Below, one piece after another: positions 1 to 6,912 of a stretch of 11,111 nucleotides of DNA. A program made the translations under genes and the position numbers. Origin of the DNA: an uncultured Mucilaginibacter sp. (lineage in GTDB: Bacteria > Bacteroidota > Bacteroidia > Sphingobacteriales > Sphingobacteriaceae); contig NZ_CAMLOV010000174.1 in the NCBI RefSeq assembly GCF_946481715.1, positions 1-11,111 of the forward strand. Reading direction: 5' to 3'. The notes below the pieces were generated by a model. The model did no database searches. It was given only the letters and a program-made list of their open reading frames with translations, and had not been told where the DNA came from. Within the stretch, counting starts at the first letter, position 1, and the number at the start of each line of letters is the position of its first letter.

Positions 1-29
1 ACTTTTCAATTTGTGAAATTCGTTTTATC

Positions 30-743
30 ATGCCAGCCCAGTATTTTATTTTACCCGTAATCCTTGTTGCAATCCTCATAGCAGTGTACAGACTGCGCAA
101 ACTTACCTTTGCGGGTACAATCATTGCCGGGCTGATCGCTGTTGGCCTTTATTATGGCTTTGTGTTGCCGGGGATAGTTATGCTGGCCGCGTTTTTTATA
201 CTGGCTACCATAGCAACATCATTTAAAAAACATCAGAAGCAAATATTTGAAAAAGAGGCAGAACCCGAAAGGAGGGATGCTTACCAGGTTTTGGCCAATG
301 GCGGCATTGCGGGCATGCTGGGGATACTCAATACTTTTATACCCTGGCTGATATACCCTCACCCCTTAATTGTATTGACGGCGGCCTCGCTGGCTTCGGC
401 CACTGCCGATACTTTGTCATCAGAACTGGGTACCATTTATGGCAAACGATTTTATAATATTACTACGTTAAAACCGGATATAAAGGGCAAAGACGGTGTT
501 GTAAGTGTGGAAGGCTCCTTATTCGGTGTGGCTGGCTCCGCAGTTATCACCCTAATATTTGCCTGTTATTTTGGTTGGACTGCTCATGCCGCTGTTATAC
601 TTATAGCGGGAACAGCCGGTAACCTGTTCGATTCCGTTTTAGGCGCTACAGCAGAGCGCAAAGGCTACGTTAGCAACAATGTTGTAAACCTGTTAAACTG
701 CACTTTCGCGGCGTTTACCGCATGGCTGCTGATGCTTATTTAG
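30..743 (+). CDS. DUF92 (TIGR00297/VTE6-like) integral membrane protein
   Basis: A 237-residue, very hydrophobic protein with about seven predicted membrane helices (roughly residues 5-22, 26-45, 46-65, 90-108, 112-128, 162-183, 189-209 and a last one at 219-236; the exact count is uncertain). The DUF92 signature is visible: a SATADTLSSELG stretch around 122-133, then GKDGVVSVEGSLFG around 153-166 and a late NLFDSVLGA segment. The family includes TMEM19 and plant/cyanobacterial VTE6, a phytyl-phosphate kinase, so a prenyl-phosphate kinase role at the inner membrane is possible, but the substrate in a non-photosynthetic bacterium is unknown. ATG at 30 is the first good start. No in-frame stop lies between it and the window edge, so an upstream start is not excluded. 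Its last 8 bases overlap the end of the convergent aspartate kinase gene. Confidence 0.85.
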   Translation: MPAQYFILPVILVAILIAVYRLRKLTFAGTIIAGLIAVGLYYGFVLPGIVMLAAFFILATIATSFKKHQKQIFEKEAEPERRDAYQVLANGGIAGMLGILNTFIPWLIYPHPLIVLTAASLASATADTLSSELGTIYGKRFYNITTLKPDIKGKDGVVSVEGSLFGVAGSAVITLIFACYFGWTAHAAVILIAGTAGNLFDSVLGATAERKGYVSNNVVNLLNCTFAAFTAWLLMLI

Positions 744-1992
744 TAACCACCTGCGCGGTGTTACGGTTAGTTTGTTTCATCAGGATGGTTTTACCGGCGG
801 TAATCTCCGCAAGTGCAGCATCGGTATAGTGCCTTAAAGTTATTAAAGTAAGGTTGTCGTTATATTTCACTTTAAAATACTGTTTTAGGGCCGATAACAG
901 TTTGTCGAACCGCTCGGGCACAAAATCTATACAGGCGGTAAAACTTAATGCCGAAGTTTGCATCACATTCACCTTAACATGGTTTTTGGCAAACAGCCCG
1001 AAGATCTCGCTCAGGTGGCTTTCGGATATAAAAGAGTAATCGCCTGCCGATACGGATAGCATCACCTGTTTTTGCTTCAAAATGATAACAGGCTTTGCAA
1101 AACTGTTTACCGCATTTTCCTTAATCACAGTACCTGGTGCCCCCGGATCCATAAAAGGCTTTACCAACAAGGGTATTTTGGCGTTTTGCAGCGGTTTTAT
1201 TGTTTTGGGGTGGATTACACTCGCACCGTAGTAAGTCATTTCTATTGCTTCCTGGTAGCTTATCTCATCGAACTTAATGGTATCGGAAAAATATTTCGGG
1301 TCGGCGTTTAAAATACCAGGCACATCCTTCCAGGTAGTAACCGATTCGGCACCTAAACAAGATGCGATAATGGATGCTGTATAATCCGAACCCTCGCGGC
1401 CAAGGGTTGTGGTGAAGTTTTCGGATGTACCGCCCAGGAAGCCCTGCGTCACAATAATGCTTTTTTCCAACAACGCAGGGATATCCTTTAGGATGCTTGC
1501 GCGGGTTTTATCCCATTCTACCGCGCCTTCGCGGTAAGTGTTGTCGGTATGGATATAACCGCGAACGTCCAGCCATTTGCTGGCAATGCCCTCGTGATTA
1601 AACCAGGCGTTTACAATACGGGTTGATACCAGTTCGCCGATAGATACCACCTGGTCGTATATAAAGTCGTAATCGTCATGCGGTTCGTCCTCTATCATCC
1701 AGTCTATTTCCACAAAAGTATTGGCTACTTCATCAAAAACAGGGTTGTTTGCTTCGAAGAGTTCGGCCAGTATCTGATAATGGTAATTCTTGATCTCGTC
1801 GAAGATCTCGTGGACATCTTCCTGGCCATTAAAGTAGGCGTTGGTAAGCCTTTCCAGGGCATTGGTGGTTTTGCCCATGGCAGATACAACAACCAGTAAT
1901 TGGCTGCCGGCATAACTGCTTACCACTTTGCCCAAATTTATAACGCCCTCGGCATCTTTAACCGATGCCCCTCCGAATTTAAATACCAGCAT
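736..1992 (-). CDS. lysC: aspartate kinase (monofunctional, with C-terminal ACT region)
   Basis: Catalyses ATP-dependent phosphorylation of L-aspartate, the first step to lysine, threonine, methionine and diaminopimelate. The 418-residue protein begins with the amino-acid-kinase KFGGAS motif (residues 5-10). It carries VVSAMGKTTN (35-44), the catalytic/ATP region TTLGREGSDYTA (195-206), WKDVPGILNADP (221-232) and GASVIHPKT (256-264). From about residue 300 to the end is an ACT-type regulatory region, so feedback inhibition by an aspartate-family amino acid is expected, though the effector cannot be read from sequence. No homoserine dehydrogenase domain follows, so it is not a ThrA fusion. The chosen ATG (1992) puts KFGG at the usual N-terminal position. 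An in-frame ATG at 2022 would add ten atypical residues (MRLLHHTQKK). The start overlaps the upstream lipoprotein gene by 14 bases, suggesting translational coupling. The symbol lysC is the conventional one for a single-function enzyme. Confidence 0.95.
   Translation of the reverse strand: MLVFKFGGASVKDAEGVINLGKVVSSYAGSQLLVVVSAMGKTTNALERLTNAYFNGQEDVHEIFDEIKNYHYQILAELFEANNPVFDEVANTFVEIDWMIEDEPHDDYDFIYDQVVSIGELVSTRIVNAWFNHEGIASKWLDVRGYIHTDNTYREGAVEWDKTRASILKDIPALLEKSIIVTQGFLGGTSENFTTTLGREGSDYTASIIASCLGAESVTTWKDVPGILNADPKYFSDTIKFDEISYQEAIEMTYYGASVIHPKTIKPLQNAKIPLLVKPFMDPGAPGTVIKENAVNSFAKPVIILKQKQVMLSVSAGDYSFISESHLSEIFGLFAKNHVKVNVMQTSALSFTACIDFVPERFDKLLSALKQYFKVKYNDNLTLITLRHYTDAALAEITAGKTILMKQTNRNTAQVVTK
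744..763. terminator. weak hairpin at the tail-to-tail gene overlap
   Basis: Just after the DUF92 stop, TAA-CACC (with one bulged C) can pair with GGTG-TTA around a TGCGC loop. The stem is short and lies inside the last codons of the aspartate kinase gene. On the + strand it is followed by a T-rich but interrupted stretch. It could help end rightward transcription, but it is not a classical terminator and may be chance. Confidence 0.2.
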
Positions 1993-2800
1993 CTTTTTTT
2001 GTGTATGGTGCAACAACCGCATCGGGCCGTATTAACGTTTTTATTTGTGCCCAGGGAATCAACAGCTCGGTTTGCCCGGCCGCGTAAGGCTTAATTTCGT
2101 ATTCATTAAATACAAACCGGATACCCACCGGGGTGAACATATAATTATCATTTAGCGCGAATTTATCGTCCCTAAAAAAGTAATCGCGGGCAAGGGAGGA
2201 TGTATCCTTTAGCTTTTCATTTTTTCGAAAGATATGCTCCGCAATTTTTGTTAACTGCGGGTAACTGCCGGGCACCAACACATCCTTTAAATAAATAGCT
2301 TTTTTAGCTCTCGGGTTCCAGTTTAAAAATTCCGTAAAATCGGCACCATGCGCACCGCCTTCGTAAACGTAACCTCCGTACTCCAGCGCCAACAGGCTAC
2401 TATCCTGGTTTACAACTTTTGCGTAGGTGTTCAGCGTGAAAAAGCGGTCTTCAGATTTGTTTTGCTTTTTAAAATCAGTATACTCTTTAAAATACCGGTC
2501 AGTCATCATTTTCAGGGTAGTATCCGTATCGTTATTGTCTGAAAAATTAATGCGCAGCAAACCGCGTTTTACGCTATCATTCAGGGCATTTTGTCCATTA
2601 AACAGGGGATAGGTAATTTTCGCGATGGTACAGGCACTATCAGCTTTATTGCCGCAATCGTTGGCACGCTGGTAGATCTTTTGCATAGTGTAAGCAATCG
2701 TATCTTTAAAAATATCAGGTTCGGGGCCGTGGCTTGGTTTCCCAAAATTGCAGGAAGCCACCCCAAAAGCAATCAAACAACAAAACGCCACTATTCTCAT
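1979..2800 (-). CDS. DUF3298 (RsiV C-terminal-like) lipoprotein
   Basis: A 273-residue predicted lipoprotein. The start MRIVAFCCLIAFGVASC gives a short lipoprotein signal with lipobox V-A-S-C and Cys17 as the lipidated residue. The next residues (NFGKPSHGPEPD) carry no acidic run directly after the Cys. The mature part resembles the DUF4163/DUF3298 pair also found at the extracellular end of anti-sigma factor RsiV: LEYGGYVYEGGAHG in the middle and MFTPVGIRFVFNEYEIKPYAAG near the end, both typical of DUF3298. Here there is no cytoplasmic anti-sigma domain or membrane helix, so it is not itself an RsiV. Role unknown; envelope location inferred. An in-frame ATG at 2842 would add 14 residues, overlap the acetyltransferase gene and displace the signal peptide, so ATG 2800 is preferred. 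It follows the GNAT gene by 4 bases and overlaps the aspartate kinase start. Confidence 0.8.
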   Translation of the reverse strand: MRIVAFCCLIAFGVASCNFGKPSHGPEPDIFKDTIAYTMQKIYQRANDCGNKADSACTIAKITYPLFNGQNALNDSVKRGLLRINFSDNNDTDTTLKMMTDRYFKEYTDFKKQNKSEDRFFTLNTYAKVVNQDSSLLALEYGGYVYEGGAHGADFTEFLNWNPRAKKAIYLKDVLVPGSYPQLTKIAEHIFRKNEKLKDTSSLARDYFFRDDKFALNDNYMFTPVGIRFVFNEYEIKPYAAGQTELLIPWAQIKTLIRPDAVVAPYTKKDAGI

Positions 2801-2804
2801 CAAC

Positions 2805-3275
2805 CTAAAAATTATTAACCTGCTCTTTTGAAAGAGAAGCATTTAACCAGCCTGCTTCAATAGTTGCCTCGTATTTTTTGTAAAAATTGATAGCCGGCTC
2901 ATTCCAGTCTAATACCTGCCAAACCATACCGCTAAAGCCAAGTTCGCGGGTTTCCTGTATCAGCCGCTCAAACAATATTTTGCCAAGGCCTTTGCCACGG
3001 TAAGCTTCAGTTATTACCAAATCTTCCAGGTAAAGGCGTTGCCCTTTCCAGGTAGAGTAGCGGATGTAGTACATAGCAAAGCCTGCAATAAAGCCGTCGG
3101 CCTCTACCACAAATGCCTTCCAAACGGGTTTGCTGCCGAAGCCTGCTTCTTCCAGTTCGGCTAAAGTAGCGGTAACCGCATCCGGTTCTTTTTCAAATAT
3201 GGCCAGCTCTATAATAAGCTCTAAAATACGTGCGCAATCTTCTTTAACGGCTACTCTTAAAATTGTGTTATCCAT
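2805..3275 (-). CDS. GNAT N-acetyltransferase, SSAT/thialysine acetyltransferase-like
   Basis: A 156-residue single-domain GNAT enzyme that would transfer acetyl from acetyl-CoA to an amine. The acetyl-CoA pyrophosphate loop is seen as YRGKGLG (92-98), preceded by the strand LYLEDLVITE (81-90). The C-terminal part contains WNEPAINFYKKYEA (124-137), which closely resembles the equivalent stretch of eukaryotic spermidine/spermine (SAT1) and thialysine (SAT2) acetyltransferases, with Tyr132 at the usual general-acid position. Length fits that subgroup (about 160-170 residues). The substrate, whether polyamine, lysine analogue or other small amine, is inferred only from that likeness. It sits between yggS (103 bases upstream) and the DUF3298 lipoprotein (4 bases downstream). 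Its start codon follows a cluster of AATGAC repeats, with no Shine-Dalgarno sequence. Confidence 0.88.
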   Translation of the reverse strand: MDNTILRVAVKEDCARILELIIELAIFEKEPDAVTATLAELEEAGFGSKPVWKAFVVEADGFIAGFAMYYIRYSTWKGQRLYLEDLVITEAYRGKGLGKILFERLIQETRELGFSGMVWQVLDWNEPAINFYKKYEATIEAGWLNASLSKEQVNNF

Positions 3276-3278
3276 TTA

Positions 3279-3393
3279 TCATTGGGTCATTTTGCTTCGC
3301 GTCATTGAGTCATTGGCGTAGCTTGTAATATTCTGTAAATTCTGGTTCCGGCAAAAATCGTGTCAAATCCCTCAATCCTTAAATCGTGTCATT
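3279..3393. repeat. short direct repeats (GTCATT units) in the yggS-GNAT spacer
   Basis: The 103-base spacer between yggS and the GNAT gene holds GTCATT at 3286, 3301, 3309 and, inside the yggS 3' end, 3388, plus TCATT at 3279. The first four lie at intervals of about 8, 15 and 8 bases. A second direct repeat, AAATCGTGTCA, occurs at 3355-3365 and 3381-3391, a 26-base shift, and the second copy spans the yggS stop codon. Read on the coding (-) strand the units are AATGAC, ending in AATGATAA right before the GNAT ATG. No clear promoter or terminator was seen here. Confidence 0.6.
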
Positions 3394-4074
3394 CTTCCAG
3401 TGTTTCACCACCCGGGTGCCGAAAATGGTGCTGCCGAGCCTCACCATATTGCTGCCTTGCTCAATGGCCAATTGATAATCTGCTGACATACCCATCGATA
3501 GGGTATCAAAAGAAGGATCTTTGCGGAAAAAGCTGGTTTTTATACCGTCGAAAAATGTTTTCAACTCGTAGTATTCTTCCTTTATTTGCTTTTCGTTATC
3601 CGTATTTGTGGCAATACCCATCAGCCCGCGTATGCGCACCCACTTTAAAGCTGTAAACTCTTCGCTGCGTAATAGCTCAATCGCTTCATCAAAACCCAAT
3701 CCGTATTTGGTGTCCTCGTCGGCAATGTATATCTGCAAAAGGCAATCAATAATGCGCTTGTTTTTTTCGGCATGCTTATTTATTTCCTGCAATAATTTAA
3801 TACTATCTACCGATTGTATCATGCTGATGAAGGGCGCTATATACTTCACCTTATTAGTTTGCAGGTGCCCTATCAGGTGCCATTCAATGTCGTTTGGTAG
3901 TTTTTCTTGCTTTTCTACCAATTCCTGCACCATATTTTCGCCAAATAAGCGTTGTCCTGCATCATAGGCCTCCATCAGCTCTTCGGCAGGTTTGGTTTTA
4001 GAAACGGCCAGCAAAGTAACGTGTAAACTGCCTGTTTCCTTTTTTAGGCTTTTGATATTATCTGCAATGCTCAT
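3379..4074 (-). CDS. yggS: YggS/PLPBP family pyridoxal phosphate-binding protein
   Basis: A 231-residue member of the YggS/PROSC (PLPBP) family, a cytosolic single-domain PLP-binding barrel without known catalytic activity that helps keep vitamin B6 and amino/keto acid pools balanced. Family motifs are in order: AVSKTKP (23-29) with Lys26 as the PLP Schiff-base lysine, GENMVQE (45-51), WHLIGHLQTNK (65-75), QSVDS (87-91), RGLMGIAT (149-156), LSMGMSADYQLAI (192-204) and VRLGSTIFGTR (211-221), the last two forming the phosphate-binding end. Length is typical. Only ten residues follow the GTR motif, and the final NDTI codons lie in the adjacent direct repeat. It heads the leftward gene group and is divergent from the DUF4296 lipoprotein, with 42 bases between start codons. 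In many bacteria yggS neighbours proC or cell-division genes, which is not the case here. Confidence 0.95.
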   Translation of the reverse strand: MSIADNIKSLKKETGSLHVTLLAVSKTKPAEELMEAYDAGQRLFGENMVQELVEKQEKLPNDIEWHLIGHLQTNKVKYIAPFISMIQSVDSIKLLQEINKHAEKNKRIIDCLLQIYIADEDTKYGLGFDEAIELLRSEEFTALKWVRIRGLMGIATNTDNEKQIKEEYYELKTFFDGIKTSFFRKDPSFDTLSMGMSADYQLAIEQGSNMVRLGSTIFGTRVVKHWKNDTI

Positions 4075-4081
4075 TTATCCG

Positions 4082-4089
4082 TAAATTTG
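4082..4089 (+). promoter_or_regulatory. candidate -7 element (TAAATTTG) for the DUF4296-mutS2 unit
   Basis: TAAATTTG matches the Bacteroidota -7 consensus TAnnTTTG exactly and lies 27 bases before the lipoprotein ATG, implying a short leader of about 20 bases. The nearest upstream TTTG (4051-4054) is 27 bases away, longer than the usual 17-23 spacer, so the -33 element is weak or absent. Confidence 0.4.
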
Positions 4090-4116
4090 TTTTTTATAAC
4101 GCCGCTAAATTACAGA

Positions 4117-4509
4117 ATGCATAAATATATCATCTTGTTTTTTTCAGCATTGGTATTTTTAACTGCCTGCAAAGGCGATGATGCCCCTGAAGGAACAATC
4201 CCCGAACCCCAAATGGTTGCGTTGCTTACCGACCTGCACCTGATGGACGGCAGCTTATACAGCGTACCGCAAACACCAGATAGCCTGTATAAATATGGCT
4301 CGGCCCGGTACAAGGCCTTGTTTAAGCACTATAAAATAAGCGACAAACAGTTTAAAAGCAGCCTGAAATATTACACCACCCAACCCCTGGTTTTGATGGA
4401 GATGTACGATAAAGTATCCGCAAACATCAAGGGGAAAATAGATTCGTTAAGTAAAAAAAGCACGCCACGCAGTGCGCCACGATATAAAAATGCTGTACCC
4501 GTTAAATAG
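4117..4509 (+). CDS. DUF4296 lipoprotein
   Basis: A 130-residue predicted lipoprotein. ATG 4117 gives MHKYIILFFSALVFLTAC, with lipobox L-T-A-C and lipidated Cys18. An in-frame ATG at 4087 would add ten residues ahead of the basic N-region and is less likely. The residues after the Cys, KGDD, resemble the charged lipoprotein export signals that send Bacteroidota lipoproteins to the cell surface; this is inference. The mature part matches DUF4296: an N-terminal IPEPQMVALLTDLHLMDG segment and a helical YKISDKQFKSSLKYY segment about 50 residues later. The family is almost confined to Bacteroidota and has no known function. The tail is basic and low-complexity (SKKSTPRSAPRYK). The gene overlaps the mutS2 start by 20 bases, so the two are probably cotranscribed. 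Confidence 0.8.
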   Translation: MHKYIILFFSALVFLTACKGDDAPEGTIPEPQMVALLTDLHLMDGSLYSVPQTPDSLYKYGSARYKALFKHYKISDKQFKSSLKYYTTQPLVLMEMYDKVSANIKGKIDSLSKKSTPRSAPRYKNAVPVK

Positions 4510-6853
4510 CGCCGATAAGCTGGGTTTTACCGAGATAAAGGAACTTATAAAGGCACATTGCCTGAGTGTTATGGGCCAGCAAATGGTTGATAAGATACAG
4601 GTAATGAGTAATTACGACCTGATATTCAAATTCCTGAACCAGGCGCACGAGTTTAAAAATATACTCCAAAACGATGATGCGCTGCCGATAAATCATTTTT
4701 ATGATATCAAATCGTTGGCTAATAAAGCGAGGATAGAAGGCGCGTTCTTATCAGAAGAGGAATTTTTCCAGGTGCAGGCATCGCTGACGACCGTATTTGC
4801 CGTTATTGCTTATTTTAATGAACGCAAGGATGTATACCCAAACCTCGAAGCGCTTTTTGAGCACCTGCCCATAGAAAAGGCCATCCTGAAAAAGATAGAC
4901 ATGGTGATAGACCCTAAAGGGAAGATCCGCCATAATGCTTCGCGCGAACTGATGGATATCACCAGCGGTATTGCCAAAGCCGAACAGGAGGCGCGTAAAA
5001 AAATAGACCAGATATTTAAAGCCGCAACCGCCAGCAATTGGACTGCAGATGGCTCCCTAACCGTACGCGATGGGAGGCTGTGTATCCCGTTATTAGCCGA
5101 AAATAAACGCAAGGTAAAGGGTTTTATACATGATGAATCGGCATCAGGGCAAACGGTTTATTTAGAACCTGAGGAAGTTTTCTCGCTTAACAACCGCATC
5201 CGAGATTTGGAATTTGACCGCCGCCGCGAGATCATTAAAATACTAACCACATTAACCGACGACCTGCGCCCTTACACACCATTATTGTTATCGTACCATG
5301 GGCTGCTTACTAAGTTGGATTTTGTGAGAGCTAAAGCACTTTTTGCTATAGATATTGAGGCGGAAATGCCAAAGGTTGTAAACGAGGGCAGGTTTGCTTT
5401 TTACAACGCGCGCCACCCCTTATTGTACCTAAACTTTAAAAAGGAGAAGAAAACGGTAGTGCCGCTAAATGTATCGATAGACGAAGGCACGCGCATCATC
5501 GTAGTTTCGGGGCCTAATGCGGGCGGTAAATCCGTTTGTATGAAAACCGTTGGCTTGCTACAGATGATGGTACAGGCGGGGCTATTGATACCTGCCAGTG
5601 CCGACAGCGTGGCAGGTGTGTTTAAGCAGCTTTTTGTGGATATAGGCGACGATCAATCTATAGAAAGCGACTTAAGTACCTACAGTGCCCACTTATCAAA
5701 AATGAAACACTTTGTAGAAGGTGCCAACGGCAAAACGCTGATACTGATAGATGAGTTTGGTACCGGTACCGATCCGCAGTTTGGCGGGCCTATTGCCGAA
5801 GCTGTTTTGGAAGCTTTGAACCATAAAAAAGTACGGGGTATGGTAACCACGCACTATTCTAACCTAAAAATATTTGCCAGCCACACCGAAGGTATAGAGA
5901 ATGCATCGATGCTGTTTAACAATACCGAGATGCAGCCCTTGTATATGCTGGAGGTTGGTAAGCCCGGCAGTTCCTATGCATTTGAAATAGCGCAAAAGAT
6001 AGGCTTGCCGCAAAACGTATTGAATTTGGCCCGTAATAAAATTAGCGCCGGGCAAAAAAAAGTGGATAGTTTGCTGGTAGACCTGGAGCGGGAGAAGAAA
6101 GAAATTTTTGATACCAAGCTGAAACTTGATAAACAGCAACGCCACGTAAACCTGCTGCTGAAAGAAAATGAAGAGTTAAAAATTTTTTTGGATGAGAACC
6201 GCAAAACCCTGCTAAAAGAAGCCAAGCAGGAGGCAAAGGACATTATCCTGAACGCAAACAGGTTGGTGGAGAATACCATTGCCGAAATAAAAAGCAGTAA
6301 TGCTGATAAAGAGGTAACCAAAACCCTGCGCGACAACCTTACGGCGGAAGTTAAAAGGAATACCGTAAAAGTAGAGGCTCCTAAAGCGACTACTAATGCC
6401 GATGAGGAAATAAAAGCCGGAGATTGGGTGAAACTGATAGATGGCGATACCACCGGGCAGGTGATTGAACTGATAAAAGATAATGTGGTGATTGCCATGG
6501 GCGAGTTGCGCACCGTGGTGAAGCGTAAACGGGTGGAGAAAGTTGCTAAATCAACCGTACCTAAAGAGGTACGCCGCAGCAATATTGGGCATACTGCAGA
6601 TATTGCCAGTTTTAGCCCGGAGATTGATGTGCGCGGTATGCGCACAGAAGACGCGTTGTTTGCAATAGAAAAACTATTCGACAGGGCGTTGATGATGGGC
6701 TTTGCAACCCTGAAAATATTGCATGGTAAGGGAGATGGCATCCTGCGGAAGATGATACGCCAGTACCTTAAAAAGTACGAGCAGGTAGATCGGATGGAAG
6801 ATGAACATGCCGACAGGGGCGGAGCCGGTATAACTTATGTTTATTTTAAATAA
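4490..6853 (+). CDS. mutS2: MutS2 family ATPase with C-terminal Smr domain
   Basis: A 787-residue MutS2. Unlike MutS it lacks the mismatch-recognition N-terminus. Members suppress homologous recombination in some species, and in Bacillus subtilis MutS2 acts on collided ribosomes. Order of parts: helical core/lever region (about 1-320), ABC-type ATPase with Walker A GPNAGGKS (341-348) and Walker B LILIDEFGTGTDP (417-429), a long charged coiled coil (about 524-605), a small KOW-like region starting IKAGDWVKLIDGD (about 636), and a C-terminal Smr domain with IDVRGMR (712-718) and HGKGDGILR (745-753). Arg at the third motif position, where stand-alone Smr proteins have His (LDxH), is normal for MutS2. 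The start at ATG 4490 (MLYPLNSADKLGF) matches the family's usual N-terminus; the upstream in-frame GTG at 4472 is rejected. Length is typical and no key residue is missing. Confidence 0.96.
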   Translation: MLYPLNSADKLGFTEIKELIKAHCLSVMGQQMVDKIQVMSNYDLIFKFLNQAHEFKNILQNDDALPINHFYDIKSLANKARIEGAFLSEEEFFQVQASLTTVFAVIAYFNERKDVYPNLEALFEHLPIEKAILKKIDMVIDPKGKIRHNASRELMDITSGIAKAEQEARKKIDQIFKAATASNWTADGSLTVRDGRLCIPLLAENKRKVKGFIHDESASGQTVYLEPEEVFSLNNRIRDLEFDRRREIIKILTTLTDDLRPYTPLLLSYHGLLTKLDFVRAKALFAIDIEAEMPKVVNEGRFAFYNARHPLLYLNFKKEKKTVVPLNVSIDEGTRIIVVSGPNAGGKSVCMKTVGLLQMMVQAGLLIPASADSVAGVFKQLFVDIGDDQSIESDLSTYSAHLSKMKHFVEGANGKTLILIDEFGTGTDPQFGGPIAEAVLEALNHKKVRGMVTTHYSNLKIFASHTEGIENASMLFNNTEMQPLYMLEVGKPGSSYAFEIAQKIGLPQNVLNLARNKISAGQKKVDSLLVDLEREKKEIFDTKLKLDKQQRHVNLLLKENEELKIFLDENRKTLLKEAKQEAKDIILNANRLVENTIAEIKSSNADKEVTKTLRDNLTAEVKRNTVKVEAPKATTNADEEIKAGDWVKLIDGDTTGQVIELIKDNVVIAMGELRTVVKRKRVEKVAKSTVPKEVRRSNIGHTADIASFSPEIDVRGMRTEDALFAIEKLFDRALMMGFATLKILHGKGDGILRKMIRQYLKKYEQVDRMEDEHADRGGAGITYVYFK

Positions 6854-6854
6854 T

Positions 6855-6906
6855 ACGAATTTACAGCTCGAATTCCACGAATTATTGAGAACGGATGTCA
6901 CGAATA
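6855..6906. repeat. degenerate (A/T)CGAATT repeat cluster between mutS2 and the esterase gene
   Basis: The spacer after mutS2 contains ACGAATT at 6855-6861, TCGAATT at 6868-6874, ACGAATT at 6877-6883 and ACGAATA at 6900-6906, all in the same direction. An alternative ATG for the esterase (6895) lies inside this cluster, and the extra residues it would add (MSRIEF) are encoded by repeat sequence. No promoter-like TAnnTTTG was seen in the spacer. Confidence 0.45.
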
Positions 6907-6912
6907 GAATTT

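Noticed and set aside
1..29. Promoter for the DUF92 gene
   Set aside because: No TAnnTTTG motif is present in the 29 bases available; the upstream region is outside the window.
3279..3393. CRISPR-like array
   Set aside because: Units are only 6-11 bases with no constant spacers and no cas genes nearby.
3608..3967. 119-residue open frame opposite yggS
   Set aside because: Shadow of the YggS coding strand; cysteine/serine-rich with no family likeness.
4472..4489. GTG start adding six residues to MutS2
   Set aside because: ATG 4490 gives the typical MutS2 N-terminus, and the extra residues MRHDIK come from the end of the overlapping lipoprotein gene.
5974..6741. 255-residue open frame antisense to mutS2
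   Set aside because: Serine/phenylalanine-rich translation typical of the complement of a coding strand; it lies wholly opposite conserved MutS2 domains and has no recognisable motif.
6895..6912. Earlier ATG for the esterase
   Set aside because: It lies in the CGAATT repeat cluster and would place six residues before a normal basic-hydrophobic signal peptide.
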